From: Mycobacterium sp. | GTDB taxonomy: Bacteria > Actinomycetota > Actinomycetes > Mycobacteriales > Mycobacteriaceae | DNA: 10,648 bases | Assembly (NCBI GenBank): GCA_023264755.1 | Contig: JAHFVB010000115.1 | Span: forward strand, 1 to 10,648 | Direction: 5' to 3' | Shown here: positions 1-6,774 of the stretch, piece after piece | Position numbering within the stretch: position 1 is the stretch's first letter | How the letters are laid out: every line of letters begins with the position of its first letter | Notes under the pieces: generated by a model | What the model was told of the DNA's origin: nothing | The model's input: only the letters and a program-made list of their open reading frames with translations | Database searches by the model: none | Translations under genes and position numbers: made by a program

Positions 1-417
1 CTGCTGTTGGTAGAAGACCGACAGCGAGCCGCCGCCGCTCCACCCGGCCAACACCACCTTGGAGTAGCCGAGCCGGTTCTTGGCGTCCTTGATGCACTCG
101 CCGAGATCCTCGACCACCTTCTCCATCAGCAGTGCGGAGTCGGTGCCGCGGAAGCGGCTGTTGCAGTAGATGACGTGATTCCCGGCGCGGGCCAGCGCAT
201 TGATCATCGGCAGGTACGCCCCACCGCCGATGGGATGCATGAAGACCAGGACCGTGTCGGACGGCTTGTCCTTGGGCTGGAGCAGGTAGCTCTCCAGCAC
301 GACGAGCTCGGCCACGCCGCCATAGACGTCGCGCACGCCCGAGGTGTTCTGGAAGGCAACGAGATACGGGATGCGATCGTATTCGTACTTGACGGGTGCT
401 TCGGTGGTCTGTGTCAT
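1..417 (-). CDS. alpha/beta hydrolase, 3' end beyond the window (first 139 residues)
   Basis: This reads as the N-terminal 139 residues of an alpha/beta-hydrolase-fold protein. The gene continues past the left edge. A GWSGGG nucleophile elbow puts the predicted catalytic serine at residue 127. A HPIGGG segment (61-66) is where these enzymes place oxyanion-hole residues. The acid and histidine of the triad would lie beyond the window. No signal peptide is visible, so a cytoplasmic enzyme is likely. The ATG follows the mini-ORF stop by one base (TGAGATG), with AGAGGG about 7 bases upstream as ribosome-binding site. Translation is probably coupled to the dioxygenase-like gene before it. By inference, it may hydrolyse the ring-cleavage product of that dioxygenase. 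The family is too broad to name a substrate. Confidence 0.85.
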   Translation of the reverse strand, partial: MTQTTEAPVKYEYDRIPYLVAFQNTSGVRDVYGGVAELVVLESYLLQPKDKPSDTVLVFMHPIGGGAYLPMINALARAGNHVIYCNSRFRGTDSALLMEKVVEDLGECIKDAKNRLGYSKVVLAGWSGGGSLSVFYQQQ

Positions 418-418
418 C

Positions 419-484
419 TCAGTGCCCTCTCGTCTTCGCGCAAGCGCTCATGCCGGGCGCTCTGTTCTTCGCGCAAGCGCTCAT
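419..484 (-). CDS. 21-residue mini-ORF inside a MIRU-like repeat
   Basis: A small frame of 21 codons starts with an ATG overlapping the dioxygenase stop (ATGA) and ends with a TGA one base before the hydrolase ATG. The peptide contains MSACAK twice (residues 1-6 and 12-17). Its two halves, MSACAKNRAPG and MSACAKTRGH, are near-copies. Its role is probably not the peptide itself. It would keep ribosomes moving between the two flanking genes, as proposed for the short frames inside mycobacterial MIRU elements. Whether it is translated to a stable product cannot be told from sequence. Confidence 0.45.
   Translation of the reverse strand: MSACAKNRAPGMSACAKTRGH
419..484 (-). repeat. MIRU-like intercistronic repeat with two 19-bp direct copies
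   Basis: Two identical 19-bp copies, ATGAGCGCTTGCGCGAAGA on the minus strand, lie at 484-466 and 451-433, exactly 33 bp (11 codons) apart. The spacers after each copy are loosely alike (ACAGAGCGCCCGG against CGAGAGGGCACTG). Each copy holds GCGC-TT-GCGC, which could fold. The element exactly fills the gap between two coupled genes, overlapping the upstream stop and supplying a Shine-Dalgarno-like AGAGGG for the downstream gene. Known M. tuberculosis MIRUs behave this way: they sit at TGA/ATG coupling sites and carry a frame overlapping both neighbours. I do not claim sequence identity with the M. tuberculosis MIRU consensus. Confidence 0.6.
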
Positions 485-1587
485 CCGTGCTGCCCGAGGT
501 CGTTCGCCAGGAACTCTTCGGACGGGACGAGCCGGCGTCGGGTATCGATGGCGATGATCTGCCAGTCGACCCTGTCGTACTGGTCGAACTTGCGCCGGCC
601 CCGCTCCCTGGCGCTCTCCGGGGCGCCGTGGTGGACTCCCTGCGGGGCATGGCTGATCAATCCCGGCGGCATATTGATGCCGTAGATCGAGCCGCCGTGG
701 AAGAACGCGATCTCGTCGAAGTCGACATTGCGGTGATACCACGGCGTGCGCTCGGTGCCGGGCACACTCTCGGCCGGTTTGGGCAGGAAGTTCATCACGT
801 AGACACCGGTGGCCTGCATGAACAGGTGGACGGTCGGTGGCAGGTGCACACTTTCGGACGTGATGACGGTGTAGTCCTCGATGTTGAAGGTGAACGGGAA
901 GTTGTCGCCACGCCACCCTTCCACGTCGAGCGGATTGTGTTGGTAGAAGAGCGAAGTCGTCCCGACCCCATCGATCGGGGCATGCATCAGCCGCACCTCG
1001 TACTCGTCGCGCCCGTCATCGTCGATCGGGGCGGGTTCGGGGATGGTGACCTGGGCCGGGTCGAACGGGTGGTGTCGGCCCAGGACGCCCGCCGGCGGGA
1101 CCCGGAAGTCGTCGGTGGCCTGGATCATCAGCCAGGTGCTCTCACTGTCCGGGAGCTGACGGAAGGTGCAGGCCTTCGGGATGTACACCCAGTCCCCCGG
1201 GCGGTAGGGCATCGGGCCGAATTCGGTCTCGAGCAGGCCCGTGCCCGTGTGCACGAAGATCAGCAGATCGCCGTCGACATAGCGTGCGAAGTACGGCATC
1301 GGCTCGCTACGCCGGCTCAGCAGCACCAGACAGTCGGCGTTGGAGAACATCAGCAGCGGACCGCCGTTGGCGTCCATGGCGTCGCTGGGCTTGAGCTCGG
1401 AGGACAATACGTCGGTGGAGCGCAACGGGCCGACGGCGCGGTAAGCGGTGGGGTCGTTGCGCCGGTACATGTTGGCGGTGCGGCCGACGAATCCGCCGCG
1501 GCCGAGCTCGTCGTCCTTGAGGCCGTTGAGATCGGCGTGCACGCGCTTCGGCGTCGTGCCCTTGCGCAGGTGAATGAACGATTCCAT
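481..1587 (-). CDS. homogentisate 1,2-dioxygenase-like cupin ring-cleavage enzyme
   Basis: This 368-residue protein has the layout of the homogentisate dioxygenase superfamily, non-heme Fe(II) enzymes that cleave para-dihydroxy aromatic rings. Landmarks are NPLDVEGWRGDNFPF (218-232), VHLPPTVHLFMQATG (247-261), WYHRNVDFDE (283-292) and a late PPGLISHAPQGVHHG (307-321). The iron ligands are probably His285, an acidic residue at 291 or 292, and His319 or His320. In human HGD the acidic ligand is six residues after the histidine. Here position +6 is Asp and +7 is Glu. The protein is also shorter than the roughly 440-residue classical enzymes, so it may be a subfamily acting on another substrate. 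The start is supported by AGGAGA five bases upstream. The stop overlaps the mini-ORF ATG, and a hydrolase gene follows in the same transcript. Confidence 0.82.
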   Translation of the reverse strand: MESFIHLRKGTTPKRVHADLNGLKDDELGRGGFVGRTANMYRRNDPTAYRAVGPLRSTDVLSSELKPSDAMDANGGPLLMFSNADCLVLLSRRSEPMPYFARYVDGDLLIFVHTGTGLLETEFGPMPYRPGDWVYIPKACTFRQLPDSESTWLMIQATDDFRVPPAGVLGRHHPFDPAQVTIPEPAPIDDDGRDEYEVRLMHAPIDGVGTTSLFYQHNPLDVEGWRGDNFPFTFNIEDYTVITSESVHLPPTVHLFMQATGVYVMNFLPKPAESVPGTERTPWYHRNVDFDEIAFFHGGSIYGINMPPGLISHAPQGVHHGAPESARERGRRKFDQYDRVDWQIIAIDTRRRLVPSEEFLANDLGQHG

Positions 1588-1592
1588 AGCTG

Positions 1593-1648
1593 TCTCCTAT
1601 GACGCAGCGGCAGGGCCGACCAAAAAACTAAAACTGACGTTACTTTTA
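1593..1648 (-). promoter_or_regulatory. leader of the dioxygenase-like gene with an imperfect palindrome
   Basis: The 115-bp gap 1588-1702 holds AGGAGA (1593-1598), a good ribosome-binding site. Further upstream is an AT-rich stretch that stands out in this GC-rich window. Within it, 1629-1648 is an imperfect 20-bp palindrome with arms TAAAA and TTTTA around an ACGT centre, 8 of 10 positions matching per half. It is a candidate operator. GACGTTAC (1636-1643) also occurs at 3891-3898 beside the operator of the monooxygenase gene. No convincing -35/-10 pair could be fixed. Confidence 0.4.
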
Positions 1649-1702
1649 TCTCCACGGGGTGGCAACCCCCAATTCGGCTGGGTAGTGAGGAGTTCGGGGG
1701 GC

Positions 1703-2092
1703 TCAGTGATCGAGGTCGACGCGCACGGTCAGCAGATTGCGTCCGAACGTCCGAACGCCGAGGCTGTTGAATTGCGGCAGTTCCTCGAGGCGCGCACGGG
1801 GATCGTCGTCGGGCACCAAATGCGCAGTGCCGCCGTGCCATTTACCGTGAAGGCGCACCCGGACCCGCGGATTGGCCTGGATGTTGCGGACGTACTGCGA
1901 CTGCTCGCCGAACTCGGAAACGAACCAGAACTGATCGCCGACGCGCTTGCCTCCCAAGGGGGTGCGGCGTGGCTCCCCGGACTTGCGCCCGGTCGTCTCG
2001 AGCAGCGTCTGGAAGGGCATCCGCCGCATCAGTGGATTGGCGATGTGCTTCTGAAAGAAATTGGTGACCGGAGCGTTGGGCATACCGCTCAT
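1703..2092 (-). CDS. Ddn-type nitroreductase-family, deazaflavin (F420)-dependent protein
   Basis: A 129-residue protein of the split-beta-barrel Ddn family, whose members in mycobacteria bind coenzyme F420 and reduce quinones, nitro compounds or other acceptors. The family signature TGRKSGEPRRTPLGG lies at about residues 34-48. It is followed by FWFVSEFG (55-62), YVRNIQANPRVRVRLHGKW (67-85), a charged DDDPRARL segment (95-102) and the usual C-terminal LLTVRVDL (120-127). Length is normal for compact Ddn homologues, and no membrane segment is seen. The ATG lies two bases after the stop of the reductase gene (TGACAATG), so the two are probably coupled. I infer a redox role in the aromatic-compound module. 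The substrate cannot be read from sequence. Confidence 0.86.
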   Translation of the reverse strand: MSGMPNAPVTNFFQKHIANPLMRRMPFQTLLETTGRKSGEPRRTPLGGKRVGDQFWFVSEFGEQSQYVRNIQANPRVRVRLHGKWHGGTAHLVPDDDPRARLEELPQFNSLGVRTFGRNLLTVRVDLDH

Positions 2093-2094
2093 TG

Positions 2095-2724
2095 TCAGCT
2101 CATCGGGCTGGACACGGAAGCGCCAGCGGCGCGCGCGGCGGCGATGGCTTCGGCCCGCATCCGTTCGCGTTCGTCGGGCGTCCAGCGCGTCGTCGGCTCG
2201 ACGACGAACGTGGAGACGTCGTACCCGAGCATCGTGAACACGTATTCGAGATAGGGCCGCTGGAAGTCCGTGAGTTCGGGGTGGCGGCCGTCGTAGGCGC
2301 TGCTGCGAGTCAGGATGAGTTGCAGCGGCTTTCCGTCCCCAAGCGCCCCGACGTGTTCGCCCCGGTCGTTGAGTGTGAAGCTGGCGATCGGCTGCACGAT
2401 GACGTCGATCCAGGCCTTCAGCGCATGCGGCACGCTCCAGTTCCACATCGGGGAGCTGACCACCAGCCGGTCGAAGGTACGCACCCGCTCGATCTCGGCG
2501 AGCACGACCTTCCAGACCTGTTTCTGCTCGTCGGTGACGGGCTCGCCGAACAGCGTTGCGAACTTGGCGACGGCGGCGTCGCGGCCGATGCGGATGGCGT
2601 CGTCGTCCCACACGGAAAATCGTTCGACGTCCGTCGCTCCGGCCGCCTCGAGATAGGCCTTGGCGAGCTGCGACGACAGTGCGTCGTCACCCTTCGGGCT
2701 GGCCTCCACCCAGAGTGTGCGCAT
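2095..2724 (-). CDS. FMN-dependent NADH-azoreductase / flavodoxin-fold NAD(P)H oxidoreductase (AzoR-like)
   Basis: A 209-residue flavodoxin-fold protein. The N-terminus MRTLWVEASPKGDDALSS carries the phosphate-binding loop typical of AzoR/AcpD proteins. The SSPMWNWSVPHALKAWID segment (90-107) matches the family's conserved P-M-Y/W-N-x-x-x-P-x-x-L-K motif next to the flavin. LGYDVSTFVVEP (166-177) closes the fold. AzoR enzymes bind FMN and use NADH or NADPH to reduce quinones and azo dyes. The ATG overlaps the monooxygenase stop (TGATG). No HsaB/HpaC-type flavin reductase is visible nearby, so this protein could supply reduced flavin to the monooxygenase or reduce a quinone product; that is inference. 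The family is secure, the partner role is not. Confidence 0.85.
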   Translation of the reverse strand: MRTLWVEASPKGDDALSSQLAKAYLEAAGATDVERFSVWDDDAIRIGRDAAVAKFATLFGEPVTDEQKQVWKVVLAEIERVRTFDRLVVSSPMWNWSVPHALKAWIDVIVQPIASFTLNDRGEHVGALGDGKPLQLILTRSSAYDGRHPELTDFQRPYLEYVFTMLGYDVSTFVVEPTTRWTPDERERMRAEAIAAARAAGASVSSPMS

Positions 2725-3884
2725 CACACCATCGCCGTCCGGGAGATCTTCAGGCCGACGGCCAGGGCCCCAGCCAGTTCGCGGCTGGTGTCGTAGTCGA
2801 AGATCACGTGGCCGGCCAGCACGTCGACGTCGCGTTTGAAGCGTTGCAGCGGGCTGTCGAGGAAGTGCACGCTGGCGCCGGAGGCCTCGAACAACGAGCC
2901 GATGACGCCCCGGGATTCGGTCACGATGTGGGCGGCCGCCAAGCGAGCGTCGGCGCGCACGGCGCGCGGCACCAGGTCGCCGGTCGTCACGATCGTCTCG
3001 ATGTCGTCGACGGTGGCGGCGAGCAGTCCGCGCAACGCGCGCAACCGCACGTGCGCTTCGGCCAATCGGGCCTGGGCGAGGGGCTTGTCCTGCTGGACGA
3101 CGCCCTCGTAGGCCAGCACCCGCCCCGCGAGGCGCTGGGCGTAGAGCTCGGTGACCCGTTCGGCGCTGCCCAGCGCGGGCATGGCCGCCAGCAGTGCCAA
3201 CGCAGGCACCATCGGCCAGCGATACGTCGGCGAGTCGTGCAGTGCGGCACCAGGGGCGGTGCCGCCGTAGATGTCCGTGACGCGAACCAGTCGGTGTTCG
3301 GGGACGAATGCGCCGGTGACGACCGCGTCGTTGGAACCGGTGCCCCGCATGCCGTCGGTCTGCCAGACGTCCTCGACGGTGAAGTCGGACGCGGGCAGCA
3401 GGGCGAGCGCAGGGTAGATCCCGTCGTCGGGACCGCACAGCGCGCCGACGATCAGCCAGTTGCTGCTCATGACGCCGGTCGCCCACGACCACCGGCCCGT
3501 CAGCCGGACTCCACCGGTGGTCGGTACGCCGCGACCCGTGGGCGCCAGGGGAGCGGGGGCCAGGAACGGGCGGCTGGCGAACGCTTCTTCTTGGGCCTGC
3601 TCGCCGAACAAGGCCAGCATCCAGTTGTGCAGCGCGTAGAACCCGATCGTCCACGCGCTCGACGTGCACCCGTGCGCCATGCGGCGGACCGGATCGAGCA
3701 GTGCGGGGAAGGCGGCCTGCTTGCCGCCGAAGCGCTTGGGGGCCAGAAGCTCGGTCAGCCCCGACGCGGTGACGTCGGCCATCGTCGACCCCGGCAGCCG
3801 GCGCAATTTCTCGGTTTCGGGAGCGCGTTCGGCCAGTCGGCCGACGAATGCATCCGTGACTTCGTCGTAGTGCTCGGCGTCCAT
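2724..3884 (-). CDS. flavin-dependent monooxygenase, group D (HsaA / HpaH-C2-like)
   Basis: A 386-residue protein with the acyl-CoA-dehydrogenase fold but features of two-component flavin monooxygenases. LTGRWSWATGVMSSNWLIVGA (128-148) is the substrate-domain signature seen in HsaA and HpaH-C2. FLDSPLQRFKRDVDVLAGHV (341-360) is the C-terminal signature with a conserved histidine (359). No acyl-CoA dehydrogenase catalytic Glu motif (Y/F-E-G-T) is present. Such enzymes take FMNH2 or FADH2 from a reductase and ortho-hydroxylate phenols. HsaA does so on a 3-hydroxy-seco-steroid in mycobacterial cholesterol breakdown. The stop overlaps the next ATG (TGATG). The start has no clear Shine-Dalgarno and lies 13 bp below a -10-like TATGGT, so the transcript may have a very short leader. 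Confidence 0.85.
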   Translation of the reverse strand: MDAEHYDEVTDAFVGRLAERAPETEKLRRLPGSTMADVTASGLTELLAPKRFGGKQAAFPALLDPVRRMAHGCTSSAWTIGFYALHNWMLALFGEQAQEEAFASRPFLAPAPLAPTGRGVPTTGGVRLTGRWSWATGVMSSNWLIVGALCGPDDGIYPALALLPASDFTVEDVWQTDGMRGTGSNDAVVTGAFVPEHRLVRVTDIYGGTAPGAALHDSPTYRWPMVPALALLAAMPALGSAERVTELYAQRLAGRVLAYEGVVQQDKPLAQARLAEAHVRLRALRGLLAATVDDIETIVTTGDLVPRAVRADARLAAAHIVTESRGVIGSLFEASGASVHFLDSPLQRFKRDVDVLAGHVIFDYDTSRELAGALAVGLKISRTAMV

Positions 3885-3896
3885 GCGGCCGACGTT

Positions 3897-3915
3897 ACCA
3901 TACCTAAAAGTATGG
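3897..3915 (-). promoter_or_regulatory. operator-like palindrome with overlapping -10 upstream of the monooxygenase gene
   Basis: A perfect inverted repeat, CCATAC-6 bp-GTATGG, occupies 3898-3915 in the 34-bp gap between the TetR gene stop and the monooxygenase ATG. On the minus strand TATGGT (3902-3897) fits the mycobacterial -10 pattern TANNNT and overlaps the right arm, so a bound repressor would block transcription. The adjacent TetR protein is the natural candidate. No strong -35 is visible. Confidence 0.5.
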
Positions 3916-3918
3916 AAG

Positions 3919-4485
3919 TCAGTGGGCGAGCATGAGCTCGAGAAACCGCTCCCCGCGCGCGGAGTCTCTGGAGGCGGGCGTCGAACCCGACAGATGGAGG
4001 AAGCCGACGCCCGCGGCGAAGGTGGCGCTGGCCCGCATGTTCGCCTCGTCGGCGTCGAACCCGTAGTCGATGAACGCCTGCCGCACGGCGCGGAGGACCC
4101 GACGGTCGGCGGCGCGGACGCTCGCCGCGACGGAATCGTCGGAGCGGGCCCATTCCCTCATCGCCCGCTCCAAGGTCCAGTGCCGCGGACTGACCAGCGC
4201 TGACATCATCTGAGACAGGCGTTCGCGGGGGGCCAAGGAAGCCATGTCCTCGAAGCTGCGGCGATCCTCGTCGCGCAGCTCGCCCCAGGACTCGACGAGC
4301 GCCGTTCGGTAGCTGGGCATGCCATCGAAGTGCCAGTAGAAGCTGCCCTTGGTGACCCCGAGCCGATCGCACAACCGGTCGATCTTGAGCGCCTTGATGC
4401 CCTCTTCGGCCAGTAGTACATACCCGGCCTGGATCCAGTCGTCCAAGCCGAGTCGATTGCCGACGGCACCGCGAGAAGTCGCCAT
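3919..4485 (-). CDS. TetR/AcrR-family transcriptional regulator
   Basis: A 188-residue TetR-family protein. The N-terminal helix-turn-helix runs through GIKALKIDRLCDRLGVTKG to SFYWHF (29-53), with the typical G-V-T-K-G-S-F-Y-W-H-F recognition-helix core. The remaining helical part is the ligand-binding and dimer domain. An upstream in-frame start at 4554 would add 23 poorly conserved-looking residues. I chose the ATG at 4485 because the helix-turn-helix then begins at the usual distance and TAGGCT lies exactly seven bases before it. That spacing suits a leaderless transcript. It is upstream of, and in line with, the monooxygenase operon and probably represses it by binding the palindrome in the 34-bp gap. 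The inducer is unknown. Confidence 0.88.
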   Translation of the reverse strand: MATSRGAVGNRLGLDDWIQAGYVLLAEEGIKALKIDRLCDRLGVTKGSFYWHFDGMPSYRTALVESWGELRDEDRRSFEDMASLAPRERLSQMMSALVSPRHWTLERAMREWARSDDSVAASVRAADRRVLRAVRQAFIDYGFDADEANMRASATFAAGVGFLHLSGSTPASRDSARGERFLELMLAH

Positions 4486-4492
4486 GGTCGGC

Positions 4493-4535
4493 AGCCTACG
4501 GCGGAGGAATGGCGTGACACTGACGACGACGTCAC
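4493..4535 (-). promoter_or_regulatory. predicted leaderless promoter and inverted repeat upstream of the TetR gene
   Basis: On the minus strand TAGGCT (4498-4493) is a TANNNT-type -10 placed seven bases before the ATG, as in leaderless mycobacterial transcripts. No Shine-Dalgarno is seen. An inverted repeat with arms GTGAC and GTCAC separated by 12 bp (4514-4535) covers the expected -35 region and could be an autoregulatory site. It differs from the palindrome at 3898-3915, which weakens the case that one protein binds both. Confidence 0.35.
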
Positions 4536-4565
4536 TTTGTGAACTGCCTAGCAAAGGCCTTTCTT

Positions 4566-4621
4566 ACCCTTGCAGGGGTGGAACATGACATTGGCCACAT
4601 GTTTTACTGCGTGTCTATAAC
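4566..4621 (+). promoter_or_regulatory. possible promoter region of the mycolyltransferase gene
   Basis: The 262-bp divergent gap 4486-4747 is less GC-rich than the genes around it. On the plus strand TTGGCC (4591-4596) and TATAAC (4616-4621), 19 bp apart, are a weak -35/-10 pair that would give a leader of roughly 120 bases. Two short inverted repeats lie here: ACCCTTG/CAGGGGT (4566-4579, one G-T pair) and ACATG/CATGT (arms at 4583-4587 and 4598-4602). The rest of the gap shows no gene or RNA that I can recognise. Confidence 0.25.
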
Positions 4622-4726
4622 TGAACACTCGGGTCTGTCTGCTATCTGCAGGAGTTCGGTTTCCGGTAACGACCGACGCCGCGTGGGCGATTCAGACCGC
4701 AAGAGAGTTGGACGAGTTACCCGTAG

Positions 4727-5719
<993 letters not shown>

Positions 5720-5745
5720 GGACGCTCACCAGCTGACCAGCCGGC

Positions 5746-6745
5746 TCAGAAGCCGCCGGCGACCCTCACCACGGCGCGGCCGGAATAGCGCCCGGCGCGC
5801 ACCTCGTCGATGACGGACCCGACGTCCTTCACGTCGACGTCGTGCGCCACCTGCGAAAGGTGCTGCGGCCGAAGCGAATCGCCGAGCAGCTTCCACAGCG
5901 CTCGACGGGGCACGATGGGCAATTGCACCGAGTCGATGCCCAGCAATGCGACCCCGCGCAGGATGAAGGGCATCACGGTCGTGGGTAGCGCGGCGCCGCC
6001 CGTCAGTCCGCTGGCAGCTACGGCACCGCCGTACTGCAACGTGCTGAGCACGTCGGCCAGCGTCGCGCCGCCGACGCAGTCGATCGCAGCGGCCCAGCGC
6101 GCCCTACCCAGCGGCCGTGGCTTCGCGTCGGGATCCTCGGGCAGCCGGCCGATGACGTCGGCCGCGCCGAGCGCCTTCAGCTCCTCGGCCGCCTGCGGCT
6201 TACCGGTCGACGCCACTACCTGATAGCCGGCCGAGGCCAACAGGTCGATGCTGATGGACCCGACGCCGCCGGTGGCTCCGGTGACGACGACGGGGCCGTC
6301 GTCGGACCGGATGCCGCGGTCGAACAGCGCCTGGACGCTCATCGCGGCGGTGAAGCCCGCCGTTCCGATCGCCATCGCCGTCCAGGCGTCCAAGGTGCCC
6401 AGCGGCACCAGTTGGTCGGCGGGTAGCCGCGCGTACTCGGCGTATCCGCCGTGCTTGCCCGTGCCGATGTCGTAGCCGTGGGCCAGCACCCGGTCACCGA
6501 CCGCGAAGTCGGCGGTGCTGGACTCGACCACCTCACCCGCCAGGTCGATTCCCGGCACGATCGGATAGTCCCGCACCACCCCGCCCTTGGGGGGTTACTG
6601 CCAGCGCGTCCTTGTAGTTCACGCTGGAGTATTCGACCCGGATGGTCACCTCGCCCGGGGGCAACCCATCCCGCTGGAGGGTTTCGACCGATGTGGTGAT
6701 GCCGTCCTGGTCCTGGCGCGCGACCAGTGCCCGAAAAGTGTCCAT
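5746..6745 (-). pseudogene. fadB4: fadB4-like NADPH:quinone / acrylyl-CoA reductase, frameshifted
   Basis: A zinc-free medium-chain dehydrogenase/reductase of the YhdH/AcuI type, NADPH-dependent enzymes acting on acrylyl-CoA-like enoyl compounds or quinones. The N-terminus MDTFRALVARQ to YKDALAVTP (residues 1-52) is in one frame. The rest, KGGVVRDYPIVPGIDLAGEV onward, is in the next, with the nucleotide loop VVVTGATGGVGSISI near 152-166. Removing one base from the run of six at 6589-6594 restores a 332-residue protein of normal family length. As read, translation yields only 70 residues. The order after fadE24 and fadE23 matches M. tuberculosis Rv3141 (fadB4). The GTG codons at 6579 and 6576 could restart translation but would lack the N-terminal substrate lobe. 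Confidence 0.85.
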
Positions 6746-6746
6746 G

Positions 6747-6770
6747 GAGCCGACGCTAGCGTGTCGGCTC
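6747..6770 (-). promoter_or_regulatory. 8-bp-stem hairpin between fadE23 and fadB4
   Basis: Arms GAGCCGAC (6747-6754) and GTCGGCTC (6763-6770) are perfect inverted repeats around an 8-base loop that contains the palindrome GCTAGC. The hairpin fills almost all of the 29-bp gap between the fadE23 stop and the fadB4 ATG, ending one base before the ATG. No U-run follows, so it is a poor intrinsic terminator. It could occlude fadB4 initiation, stabilise a processed mRNA end, or be a protein-binding site. Confidence 0.45.
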
Positions 6771-6774
6771 CCCG

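Noticed and set aside
7..1602. 531-codon open frame on the plus strand opposite the hydrolase and dioxygenase genes
   Set aside because: It is antisense to two genes with clear family motifs. Its translation is low-complexity with many V/G/R/H residues and no recognisable domain, as expected of a GC-rich shadow frame.
1656..1669. GGGGT-GGCA-ACCCC hairpin after the Ddn-type gene as a terminator
   Set aside because: The stem is only five pairs with no U-run on the minus strand. It could be chance in GC-rich DNA.
2095..3669. Reading the AzoR-like protein as the C-terminal part of a 524-residue fusion
   Set aside because: The upstream extension overlaps the monooxygenase gene in another frame and is arginine-rich nonsense. 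The ATG at 2724 starts exactly at the family N-terminus.
2556..3935. 459-codon plus-strand open frame opposite the monooxygenase gene
   Set aside because: Antisense shadow of a gene with HsaA-type signatures. No domain or ribosome-binding site supports it.
5720..5760. Bidirectional terminator between fbp and fadB4
   Set aside because: Only short GC palindromes (AGCCGGCT) occur and part lies inside fadB4. No stem with a following T-run is present on either strand.
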